Of a DNA stretch of 64,000 nt, positions 26,221 to 34,205 are shown one piece after another. Origin of the DNA: Acetobacter okinawensis (lineage in GTDB: Bacteria; Pseudomonadota; Alphaproteobacteria; Acetobacterales; Acetobacteraceae); contig NZ_JOPJ01000050.1 of the NCBI RefSeq assembly GCF_002153655.1, positions 1 through 64,000 on the forward strand. Direction: 5' to 3'. The position numbers and the translations under genes were made by a program. The notes beneath the pieces are model-generated. The model saw nothing but the letters and a program-made list of their open reading frames with translations. It ran no database searches and was not told the DNA's origin. The stretch's first letter is position 1. Each line of letters starts with the position of its first letter.

Positions 26221-26736
26221 ATGAACACTTCGCGCGCAGATACCATCTGGCGTTTGATGACGCCAGATGATCTTGACCACGTTACAGCACTGGCCGCCAC
26301 AGTGCACCCCGACTACCCCGAAGATACAGCTATTTTTGCTGAGCGCCTGCGCCTTGCACCAGATGGCTGCCTGATCCTGACAGGGGCAGGAACCCTGTGC
26401 GGCTACCTGATAAGCCACCCATGGCGGGGTCTGCTGTCCCCCCCGCTCAACACCCTGCTGGGCGCACTGCCAGCACCAGCGGAGCGGTGGTACATCCATG
26501 ATCTGGCACTTGCCCCCCACGCGCGCGGGCAGGGTTACGCACAAATGGCCATTGCCAAAGCTGAAGACGCGGCCCGCGCCCATGGTCTGGGCACGCTGAC
26601 CCTGACATCCACCCGCCATGCCCTGCAATTCTGGGCACGGCAGGGATTTGCCGCAGAGGAGACCAGCGTGGAGGAGCAGGCCATTCTGGCCTCATACGAC
26701 CCGAAGGCCTGCCTGCTCTCCCGCCGGGTTGGCTAG
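26221..26736 (+). CDS. GNAT-family N-acetyltransferase
   Basis: 171-residue acetyl-CoA-dependent transferase. The acetyl-CoA loop is LALAPHARGQGYAQMAI and a second family element is STRHALQFWARQGF near the C-terminus. The substrate cannot be assigned. ATG at 26221 follows GGAACC; earlier starts overlap the divergent ModE-like promoter. Its stop codon abuts the recA stop with no spacer or terminator. Confidence 0.85.
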   Translation: MNTSRADTIWRLMTPDDLDHVTALAATVHPDYPEDTAIFAERLRLAPDGCLILTGAGTLCGYLISHPWRGLLSPPLNTLLGALPAPAERWYIHDLALAPHARGQGYAQMAIAKAEDAARAHGLGTLTLTSTRHALQFWARQGFAAEETSVEEQAILASYDPKACLLSRRVG

Positions 26737-27762
26737 TCAGTCCTCGGCGTCGTGTTCGGGGGCGACCATCATGGCTTCCGCCACAACACCTGCGTGTTCG
26801 CGCACCTTGCGCTCAATATCCGCCGCCATTTCGGGGTGGTCACGCAGGAACTGCTTGGCGTTCTCACGCCCCTGACCAATGCGCTGGCTGTCGTAGGAGA
26901 ACCATGCCCCCGATTTTTCCACCACACCGGCCTTAACACCAAGGTCGATCAGCTCCCCGACCTTGCTGATGCCCTCCCCGTACATGATGTCGAACTCGAC
27001 CTGACGGAAGGGCGGGGCCATCTTGTTTTTAACGACCTTGACGCGGGTCTGGTTACCCGTGACTTCGTCCTTGTCCTTGATCGAACCGATCCGGCGGATG
27101 TCCAGACGGACGGAAGAATAGAACTTGAGCGCATTCCCGCCCGTTGTGGTCTCGGGGTTGCCGAACATCACACCGATTTTAAGGCGGATCTGGTTCAAAA
27201 AGATCATCAGCGTGTTCGAGCGCGCAACTGTGCCGGTCAACTTGCGCAGGGCCTGGCTCATCAACCGGGCATGCAGGCCCACATGGCTGTCGCCCATGTC
27301 GCCCTCAAGCTCGGCACGGGGGACAAGGGCTGCCACACTATCCACCACCAGCACATCAATCGCACCTGAGCGCACCAGCGTGTCGGCAATTTCAAGCGCT
27401 TGTTCACCCGCATCGGGCTGGCTGATCAGCAGGTTGTCCACATCCACGCCCAGCTTTTTGGCGTAGCCGGGGTCCAGCGCATGCTCGGCATCAATAAACG
27501 CACAGGTGCCGCCGCGCTTTTGCGCCTCGGCAATGGCATGCAGGGCCAGTGTGGTTTTGCCCGAGCTTTCCGGCCCGTAAATTTCCACCACACGGCCACG
27601 TGGCAGGCCACCTATGCCCAGAGCAATATCCAGCCCGAGCGAGCCGGTGGAGATGACGTCTGCCTGTTCCTTGGGCCGCTGGCCCAGCCGCATGACCGAC
27701 CCCTTGCCAAAAGCCCGCTCAATCTGCCCAAGCGCACCCTCAAGTGCTTTTGCCTTATCCAT
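26737..27762 (-). CDS. recA: Recombinase RecA
   Basis: Strand-exchange protein and SOS co-protease, 341 residues. The Walker A motif is [15 protein letters not shown], Walker [18 protein letters not shown], followed by [28 protein letters not shown]-type loop 2 and a C-terminal acidic tail (EHDAED). ATG at 27762 has GAGGG upstream. The leader is about 175 bases if the promoter at 27946-27973 is used, and the -10 box is covered by a perfect palindrome, as expected of an SOS-regulated gene. Confidence 0.97.
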   Translation of the reverse strand: MDKAKALEGALGQIERAFGKGSVMRLGQRPKEQADVISTGSLGLDIALGIGGLPRGRVVEIYGPESSGKTTLALHAIAEAQKRGGTCAFIDAEHALDPGYAKKLGVDVDNLLISQPDAGEQALEIADTLVRSGAIDVLVVDSVAALVPRAELEGDMGDSHVGLHARLMSQALRKLTGTVARSNTLMIFLNQIRLKIGVMFGNPETTTGGNALKFYSSVRLDIRRIGSIKDKDEVTGNQTRVKVVKNKMAPPFRQVEFDIMYGEGISKVGELIDLGVKAGVVEKSGAWFSYDSQRIGQGRENAKQFLRDHPEMAADIERKVREHAGVVAEAMMVAPEHDAED

Positions 27763-27936
27763 TCTCTACCATTCCCTCAGCATGTGGGCCGAAACACCCC
27801 GGCCAGAACCCCGCAGCTCCACGGCATAAAACCTGTTGGTTCAGGTTTAAAACCCCTGCCACAAACACTTTTGCTTCGCAACGCACAGCCACGGAAGCCC
27901 TGCTCCAGCACAAACTCCGTTAAGAGTTTGGACCCG

Positions 27937-27973
27937 TTTTGTTCTATTATAGAACAAAATAAAAACATAACAA
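27937..27973 (-). promoter_or_regulatory. recA promoter with palindromic operator over the -10 box
   Basis: On the minus strand: -35 TTGTTA (27973-27968), 16-base spacer, -10 TATAAT (27951-27946). A perfect 23-bp palindrome, arms TTTTGTTCTAT and ATAGAACAAAA around one base (27937-27959), covers the -10. Its core GTTC-N7-GAAC has the half-sites of alphaproteobacterial LexA boxes (GTTC-N7-GTTC) but inverted. LexA is the obvious candidate. Confidence 0.7.
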
Positions 27974-28011
27974 GGTAGCAGCCCAGCGCCACAACACCCT
28001 GTTATGTTTTT
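27961..28011 (-). terminator. Terminator of the ggt-like gene
   Basis: Long hairpin, AAAAACATAACA-A-GGT paired with ACC-C-TGTTATGTTTTT and a 19-base loop, followed on the minus strand by a T-rich stretch. It begins 14 bases after the stop of the ggt-like gene. Its distal arm contains the recA -35 hexamer. Confidence 0.8.
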
Positions 28012-28024
28012 TTAGGCCCCGGAA

Positions 28025-29464
28025 CTAATGGGCCGTTGGCTTGTAACCGACGGCCAGCCCGGCCCCCCTTGGGTCTGTCCAGCCAAAGCACCGACCACCA
28101 CCAGAGGAAATTCCGCCCGGGCAGGACACAAAGTTGGCCCGGCCATGACCATTGGTCACCTGTGGCCGCACACCCGCCAAGGCCGCACGCATGGCAATAG
28201 CTGCCGTATCTGCTGCAACATTCTGCCCCGAGGCAACTGCCGCTGCACGGAACTCGTCCTTCCCTTGATGGGCAATACCTGCCGCCAGCAGAGGTTGAGG
28301 CCTTTGCGCGGGAGACGCCCCCAGCACAATTCCGGTCGAACCGGCAATGCGCCCGGTGCCAAACAGGTTGTTCATGCTCAGTGCGCAGGCCACTGTCTGG
28401 CCCTGACGGTCCGTAACAACAAAGGATGTGGAGGCGGGCAATGCTGGCAGCGCCCCCCCGGCGGGCAGACTGCCCGAGTTCAGCAACGCTTGTGCGTCAG
28501 CCACACTGACGCTGCCGCCCCGGCTGCTCTGGCGCGCGCGCCATGCGGCCACCGCAGGCTCCCCACCGTGGCCCCCTGCCAGATAGGATGCCGCCATACC
28601 CAGCCCACCATCAGCCGGGGGCGGCAGAAAACTGATATCCACCCCATTGGCATGCACCGTAAGCGGGGGTTCGGCCACGGGTACATCGCTACGCAGGTCG
28701 GTCGTGCTCAACCCACCCCCAGCGGCCTGAGCCCCTTCCACAAAGGTCTGGGCCAGCGCACCGGTGTAGAGATCACCCACACCTGCGCTGCGCAGGCGCT
28801 CCAGCGCACCAGCCAAGCGGGTCTGCACCAGCACGTCATCTGCCGCCAGCACGTGCCCTGTATCGTTCCCAAATATGGTCCGGACCTTGTCATCCGCCAG
28901 AAGGGAGGACTGGACCGCCGCCAGATCCGCCGCCAGCAACCCGCTGACAGGCACCCCGTGCGAGGCCATGTTGCGCGCGGGCACAACAAGCTCGGCAAAG
29001 TCCACACTACCGTAGCGCATCTGCATCAGAAAAAGGCCACGGGCGAGCAACGGCACGGATGCGGGCCTGTCGGCCTTGGCATCTGGCTGGCTGCCGCCTT
29101 TGGGAATAAAGACAAAAGCCTGACCAGCGCTCTCACCCGGGCGCCATGCAATACAGGCACCACCGCCCCCCAGAGAAGCACGTGATGGCAGGGAAACCGA
29201 AAGAGCCAGCCCCAGTGCCGCCGCAGCATCCGCCGCATTGCCGCCTTTGGCCAGCACATCGCGCGCAACCAGAGCCGCGCGCGGTTCATCCGCCACGACC
29301 TCCCCCACAAACCCACCAAGCGCAGGCTGGCTGACCTTCTCCTTGGGTCCGCCGCAGGCAGCCAGTGTGCCAGTCAGGGCAAGGGTGAGCGCCACCATGC
29401 GGGAACGACCGGACAAGCCGATGCAGGACAGGACAGAACGGTGTTTGTTGAATCGGGCAGCCAC
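28025..29464 (-). CDS. Gamma-glutamyltransferase-family lipoprotein, probably degenerate
   Basis: GGT enzymes are autoprocessing Ntn-hydrolases of the glutathione cycle. This 479-residue product (family usually 550-590) starts at a GTG with GGAGAG upstream and has a lipobox LTGTLAAC, so it should be a membrane-anchored lipoprotein. GGT-like landmarks are NAADAAAALGLALSV, GGGGACIAW and MNNLFGTGRI. At the processing site the family reads T-[STA]-H-x-[ST]; here it is S-T-S-F-V, so the nucleophile is Ser and the His is gone. The Ser-Ser oxyanion element is replaced by LL. It may be an altered hydrolase or a binding protein. Confidence 0.75.
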   Translation of the reverse strand: MAARFNKHRSVLSCIGLSGRSRMVALTLALTGTLAACGGPKEKVSQPALGGFVGEVVADEPRAALVARDVLAKGGNAADAAAALGLALSVSLPSRASLGGGGACIAWRPGESAGQAFVFIPKGGSQPDAKADRPASVPLLARGLFLMQMRYGSVDFAELVVPARNMASHGVPVSGLLAADLAAVQSSLLADDKVRTIFGNDTGHVLAADDVLVQTRLAGALERLRSAGVGDLYTGALAQTFVEGAQAAGGGLSTTDLRSDVPVAEPPLTVHANGVDISFLPPPADGGLGMAASYLAGGHGGEPAVAAWRARQSSRGGSVSVADAQALLNSGSLPAGGALPALPASTSFVVTDRQGQTVACALSMNNLFGTGRIAGSTGIVLGASPAQRPQPLLAAGIAHQGKDEFRAAAVASGQNVAADTAAIAMRAALAGVRPQVTNGHGRANFVSCPGGISSGGGRCFGWTDPRGAGLAVGYKPTAH

Positions 29465-29656
29465 GCCTAGCTCTCTCCACTTCTGGCCCGTCCGGCGGGC
29501 AGACGTTTTTCCACTTTAAATCTCATAGCTGGATTACCCTGCTTTCTTGCTCTCAGCAACAGACTTGCGTGGCAGCAGAGCAAGGGAACACTTCTGTATT
29601 CCCTTGCCCAAAAGGGTGTGCGCACCGTAGCGTCCTGTTTTACGGATAGGGATACC

Positions 29657-30433
29657 ATGCAAAAACTGACCTCCTCATTCTACCGTCTGGCCGCCTCAGG
29701 CACTCTGGCAGCTCTGTTTGCGCTGGGCGGACAAACTGCGGCACAGGCTGCCACCGATGGCAGCTTTACCCCCGCCCAACGCGCCGAGATTGTGTCGATC
29801 GTACGCAACGCGCTCAAAACCGACCCCTCGATCCTGACCGATGCCGTGGCCGCCATGCAAAACAAGGCGTCGGAGCAGAAGGCCAGCTCTGCACTGGAGG
29901 TGGTCCGCCGTAACAAGGCGCAGTTTGGTGGCAGCACAACCGACATTGTTCTGGGCAACCCACACGGCACGTTAAGCGTGGTCGAGTTTTATGACCCACG
30001 CTGCCCCTACTGCCGCAAGGTTCTGCCTGACCTGGATGCGCTGGTCGCTGCCGAACCTGAGCTGAGACTGGTGGAAAAGGTCATTCCCGTGCTGGGGCCA
30101 AACAGCGTGCTGGATTCTCAGGCCATTGTGGCGGCCGGGTTGCAGAACGCCTACAAGCCGTTCCAGCAGGCCCTTATGGCCGACACCAGCGCCCCCGGTC
30201 TGGACCGGATACGGCATGCGGCCACACAGGCAGGGCTGGATGCGGACAGGCTGGTCAAGGACATGAAAAGCCCCGCCGTTGCGGCTGTTCTTGCACAGAA
30301 TGTGGCCCTTGCCCGCTCGATTGATCTGGATGGCACACCAACGTTTATTATTGGCGAGCAGCAGATCATTCCCGGTGCGGTCTCTATGGAAGACCTGAAA
30401 GCCGCAGTTGAAAAACTAAAAACCACCCACTGA
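29657..30433 (+). CDS. DsbA-family thiol-disulfide oxidoreductase, periplasmic
   Basis: 258 residues with a signal peptide (ASGTLAALFALGGQTAAQA). An N-terminal helical region (about 25-85) like the trimerisation or adaptor part of ScsC/Com1-type proteins precedes a thioredoxin-fold domain with the active site EFYDPRCPYCRKVLPDL (CPYC) and the cis-proline motif GTPTFIIGEQ. It should introduce or isomerise disulfides in exported proteins. ATG at 29657 follows AGGGATACC. It is divergent from the ggt-like lipoprotein with a 192-base shared promoter region. Confidence 0.88.
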   Translation: MQKLTSSFYRLAASGTLAALFALGGQTAAQAATDGSFTPAQRAEIVSIVRNALKTDPSILTDAVAAMQNKASEQKASSALEVVRRNKAQFGGSTTDIVLGNPHGTLSVVEFYDPRCPYCRKVLPDLDALVAAEPELRLVEKVIPVLGPNSVLDSQAIVAAGLQNAYKPFQQALMADTSAPGLDRIRHAATQAGLDADRLVKDMKSPAVAAVLAQNVALARSIDLDGTPTFIIGEQQIIPGAVSMEDLKAAVEKLKTTH

Positions 30434-30439
30434 CTCCCA

Positions 30440-30475
30440 CACCCCGGCATGGTCTGAGCTGACCATGCCGGGGTG
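30440..30475. terminator. Strong hairpin after the DsbA-like gene
   Basis: Stem CACCCCGGCATGGTC with GACCATGCCGGGGTG and a short loop, starting seven bases after the stop codon. It lacks a clear T-run, so termination may be only partial. Confidence 0.6.
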
Positions 30476-30751
30476 GTTCAAGCACAACCAAGAGCCTTTG
30501 CCCTGCAAGGCGGGGCACGCGCCTGATACAGATTATTTTTTTAAAACTTCATATGTCTTTTAAAATAATTCTAACCTGCGTGTGAGGATTATAAATTTTC
30601 CTCCACAATTCTTCTCCCCCTGCATGACAAGCAACCCCTTGCGATCGCTCAGGAATTCCCTCAAACGGGGCGACATAAAACTGTAACTTTACTCCCCGTG
30701 AAAACTGACACTACCTTTTAAAATCCTTTTGTTTTAACAAAAAATCGACAA
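30476..30751. other. AT-rich intergenic region before the chemoreceptor-like gene
   Basis: 276 bases without a gene, clearly richer in A and T than the flanks. It holds CTTTTAAAAT twice (30557-30566 and 30715-30724) and an inverted repeat ACGGGG / CCCCGT (30665-30699). No certain promoter was recognised, and no Shine-Dalgarno sequence precedes the next start codon. Confidence 0.5.
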
Positions 30752-32005
30752 ATGACCCTGCCGCAAAAATTCGACCAGCTCAGCATGGGGTCCCTCGCGC
30801 AAGATGGATTCAGACTCTGCCCGACAGAATCTGGTGGCGCAGTGATGGAAATTTTCAAAAACCATCCAGACACCCATCATATTTGCATTATCAATGATAA
30901 AAATATCCCCGTCGGCGTTGTGGAACGGCAGAAGTTCCTCTCCCTTATGTCCAGCCCGTTTTCCTACGCGCTGTACCACAAACGGCCAGTCACCCTGCTG
31001 ATGGATGACGCGCCACTTATGGTGGAGGCCAGAACACCCATACTGGATTTTACAAAACAGGTTCTGAACAACAAAATATCCGATATTAACAAATCTTTTA
31101 TTATCACGCATAATCAGCAGTACATCGGCACGGCAACCCCGTTTGACCTGATGCGGATGTCCTATGTTCACAGCAACCGCATTTCCGATACACTGCAAAC
31201 CAGAACCAGAACGCTGCATGAAACACTGAATAAAATCCAGACTGCCACACATTCGATCAACACCGAATCACGCAATCTCAAGGACGAGTCGGAAACTCTC
31301 TCGGCGCGCAACAGCACGCAAAACCAGCACCTGCTGGAGTCCGACCTCAGAATTAAATCCACCATTCAGAAAACTGAAGACCAGAACGTAAAAATGGAGC
31401 AATCCAGAAATTATGTTCAACATGCTTCCCGCAGCATTCGTGAATCGTGTGAAAAAATTAATGACACCATAGAAAAGTTCAAAAAAATATCGGAAGCATC
31501 AGATGATATTGGAAAAATTCTCAATATCATGAAAAGTATTTCATCCCAGATCAATATTCTGGGCATCAATGCGACCATAGAAGCTGCAAAAGCAGGTAGC
31601 GGCAGTGCCGGGTTTGCCGTGGTCGCGCAGGAAATCCGAAACCTGTCACGCATGACATCGGATTCCCTCTTGCGGACAAAAAATCTTATTGCCTATTCGC
31701 AGGATGCCATAAGCACCTGCTCGGACTCGATGAATGACAACTCCCAGACATTGGCGGGAATTATTCATCATGTTGAAAAAATAAGCCGTTCGTTCAAGGA
31801 GTTTGAAGAAACATCCCTTGCACAGAAAGAGGAAATCAACCAGCTCCACCAGATCATGCAAAAGCTGAATGCCTCTACCGCCAAAAATAACGAAACCGTC
31901 CACAATACCAACGCAATCTGCGATAATCTGTTCATCAATGTTTCAGAACTCGCGCAGATCACCAGCTCCATGCACACCCTGCCAGCGCATTATAACCTGC
32001 AATAA
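30752..32005 (+). CDS. Soluble methyl-accepting chemotaxis-like protein
   Basis: 417 residues without signal peptide or membrane helix. Residues about 1-140 form a mixed alpha/beta sensor region resembling the CBS-like module of GGDEF/EAL proteins (HHICIINDKNIPVGVVERQK, KSFIITHNQQYIGTATPFDL). The rest is a long coiled coil whose tip matches the receptor signalling hairpin: INILGINATIEAAKAGSGSA then GFAVVAQEIRNLS, which contacts CheA and CheW. No CheR-tethering pentapeptide ends the protein. Codon use is AT-richer than in neighbours, which may indicate transfer. No che genes are in the window. The start lacks a ribosome-binding site; ATG at 30785 is an alternative. Confidence 0.85.
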   Translation: MTLPQKFDQLSMGSLAQDGFRLCPTESGGAVMEIFKNHPDTHHICIINDKNIPVGVVERQKFLSLMSSPFSYALYHKRPVTLLMDDAPLMVEARTPILDFTKQVLNNKISDINKSFIITHNQQYIGTATPFDLMRMSYVHSNRISDTLQTRTRTLHETLNKIQTATHSINTESRNLKDESETLSARNSTQNQHLLESDLRIKSTIQKTEDQNVKMEQSRNYVQHASRSIRESCEKINDTIEKFKKISEASDDIGKILNIMKSISSQINILGINATIEAAKAGSGSAGFAVVAQEIRNLSRMTSDSLLRTKNLIAYSQDAISTCSDSMNDNSQTLAGIIHHVEKISRSFKEFEETSLAQKEEINQLHQIMQKLNASTAKNNETVHNTNAICDNLFINVSELAQITSSMHTLPAHYNLQ

Positions 32006-32008
32006 AAA

Positions 32009-32034
32009 ACCCCTCCATATTCCTATGGAGGGGT
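32009..32034 (-). terminator. Terminator of hemA
   Basis: Perfect stem ACCCCTCCATA with TATGGAGGGGT and loop TTCC; on the minus strand it is followed by TTTTTTATT, so it mainly stops hemA transcription. Confidence 0.88.
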
Positions 32035-32064
32035 GGGAAACACAGATGGGTTGATAAGCGCCCT

Positions 32065-33390
32065 TCAGGCCACTTTTTCAACCGCCTGCGCCCTGAGTTC
32101 TGGCATCACACCTTCCTCACGCAGCAACTGCGCAAGTGCGCGCACCATATCGTCCATCATCTCGTCCGTATGGAACGGGCCGGGGGTCAGGCGCAGGCGC
32201 TCGGTACCTTCAGGCACCGTCGGGTAGTTGATCGGCGTTGCATAATGGCCGAACTCCACCAGCAGGCGGCGGCAGATGCGCTTGCAACGCTCCGCCTCCC
32301 CAATGGGAATAGGCACAATATGGCTCGGCGTCATGGTAAAGGGTACACCAGCCGCACGCAGGCGCTGGCGCATGGTATGCACCCGCTCGAACAGGGACTC
32401 GCGCCGCCAGTTTTCGGCCCGCACCTTGCGCACACTGGCCAGAGCAGCCCCCACCACGGATGGCGGCAGGGCTGTGGTGAAAATAAACCCCGAAGCCGTT
32501 GAGCGCAGAAAATCCACAATTTCGGCCGAGGCGGTAATATAACCACCATGCACGCCAAACCCTTTGGCCAGCGTACCCTCAATAATATCGACCTGATCAG
32601 CAACCCCATCACGCTGGGACACACCGCCCCCTTCGTGGCCGTACAGCCCTACGGCATGCACTTCGTCCAGATAGGTCAGGGCATTATATTTTCGGGCCAG
32701 AGCACAGATCGCACCGATGTCGGACATGTCTCCATCCATGGAGTACACGCTCTCAAACGCAATCAGCTTGGGGGCGTCTGCCGGGGCAGCGGCCAGTTTT
32801 GCCTCAAGGTCGTGCAGGTCATTATGTTCAAAAATAACCGTCTGCGACCCCCGAGCCCCTTTAATGCCCGCGATCATGGAGGCATGGTTCAGGCGGTCGG
32901 AAAAACAGATCCAGCCGGGCATGGACATCAGAATTGTCTGCAGACTGGCCTGATTGGACACATAGCCCGAAATAAAGAGCAGCCCCGCCTCCTTGCCATG
33001 CAGGGCGGCAAGCTCGGCCTCAAGCTGGTTGTGCAGCGGGCTGGTGCCCGCAATGTTGCGCGTGCCACCGGCACCTGCGCCATGCTCACGTATGGCAGCA
33101 ATGGCGGCATCCTGCACTTCGGGCACAACACCCATGCCCAGATAGTCGTTGGTGGACCAGACGATAACCTCACGCCCCTCGGGCATATTGGCCACGTATT
33201 CCTCATACAGGGGAAAGCGTTCTGCCTGACGCGCCAGCGGCGTAAAGGTTCTGTAACGCCCCTGCTGCTTGATCCGCCCCAGCGCTTCCTCACAATGGTC
33301 ATAGAAAGGGTGCCGGGCGTTCTTGATCGCTCCCACGCTTGGTTTCTCCTCGCTTCTCGTCAGAAACGGTCGGGGCATGGGCTTACCCAT
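32065..33390 (-). CDS. hemA: 5-aminolevulinate synthase
   Basis: PLP enzyme condensing glycine and succinyl-CoA, first step of haem synthesis by the C4 route typical of alphaproteobacteria. 441 residues with [25 protein letters not shown], the [10 protein letters not shown] aspartate loop and the PLP lysine in [14 protein letters not shown]. The start at 33390 is supported only by length; ATG four codons later is equally possible. Haem demand is high in bacteria with cytochrome-linked dehydrogenases, and sdh lies nearby. Confidence 0.96.
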   Translation of the reverse strand: MGKPMPRPFLTRSEEKPSVGAIKNARHPFYDHCEEALGRIKQQGRYRTFTPLARQAERFPLYEEYVANMPEGREVIVWSTNDYLGMGVVPEVQDAAIAAIREHGAGAGGTRNIAGTSPLHNQLEAELAALHGKEAGLLFISGYVSNQASLQTILMSMPGWICFSDRLNHASMIAGIKGARGSQTVIFEHNDLHDLEAKLAAAPADAPKLIAFESVYSMDGDMSDIGAICALARKYNALTYLDEVHAVGLYGHEGGGVSQRDGVADQVDIIEGTLAKGFGVHGGYITASAEIVDFLRSTASGFIFTTALPPSVVGAALASVRKVRAENWRRESLFERVHTMRQRLRAAGVPFTMTPSHIVPIPIGEAERCKRICRRLLVEFGHYATPINYPTVPEGTERLRLTPGPFHTDEMMDDMVRALAQLLREEGVMPELRAQAVEKVA

Positions 33391-33441
33391 CGGCCGTCTG
33401 GCCTTTTGTCTTCAGTATTTTAAGTGTTTCGGTTAGGCAAC

Positions 33442-33951
33442 CTACCGCACATACACCCTTACGGTTGGCTTCGTCACCGCTGAATCCGGCATAGCGGACA
33501 TTTCCACCTGTGTCTGGGGCACCCCGGCATCAACCAGCGCCTGCATAACAGCGTGTCCGTCGTGCTGGACCAGCGCAAGCAGGGCAGACTGTTCAGCCTC
33601 CTGCGCGGCCGGATCATCCTGTGCAACAGGGGCTTGCCCTGCCTGCGGCGGCACCAGACAGCTTACAACAAAGAGCACTTCCTGCTTTCGCGCAAGGGCT
33701 CTGTGGGCAATCTGCTCCACGGGGGCCTGCCACTCCGCCTGCGGTGTGCCTGCCACAAGCTCAATCAAGGGCGGCACGGGGGGCGGGCCGGGAGGCGGTG
33801 GAGGAATATACGGTTTGGGTTCAACCCCGGCCTGCGGGTTGAAAGTTTTCTGGTCAACCAGTTTGCACCCGGCCATGCCACCCAGCAGGCCAACGGCAAG
33901 TGCCACCCGCAAAGCACGCCCCTTGTTTGCGGCATGAAAAACAGACAGCAT
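33442..33951 (-). CDS. Proline-rich lipoprotein of unknown function
   Basis: 169 residues from ATG at 33951 behind GGAGAAG. The signal ends in a lipobox (LLGGMAGC), so the mature protein is lipid-anchored. A short linker with PYIPPPPPGPPPVPPL follows, then about 110 residues with Ala/Gln-rich helices and an end (QALVDAGVPQTQVEMSA) that faintly recalls the core of OmpA-like domains but lacks their peptidoglycan-binding residues. Lineage-specific envelope protein, role unknown. It lies just upstream of hemA on the same strand and is divergent from the transketolase-like gene. Confidence 0.65.
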   Translation of the reverse strand: MLSVFHAANKGRALRVALAVGLLGGMAGCKLVDQKTFNPQAGVEPKPYIPPPPPGPPPVPPLIELVAGTPQAEWQAPVEQIAHRALARKQEVLFVVSCLVPPQAGQAPVAQDDPAAQEAEQSALLALVQHDGHAVMQALVDAGVPQTQVEMSAMPDSAVTKPTVRVYVR

Positions 33952-34205
33952 GGCCAGATACTTCTCCACTCGAACATCTTGCGCGCCAGACGCACATATT
34001 TTGCAGGGCCGTTGCCTCTTCTTTCGCGCTCCCACGCGTCGGGCGCAAGCCCCTAACAACAGTGTTGCCCCGCAAAAAACGTGAATGCCGCCCCAAATCT
34101 GCCTCTTGCGGTGACCATTTGCTCTCTGGTTAACTGCATGCACGCGGCCAGCCTGTTCTGGCGCGCAGCTTATGTACCGCACTCCCTCTGACAGACACAG
34201 GGCAG

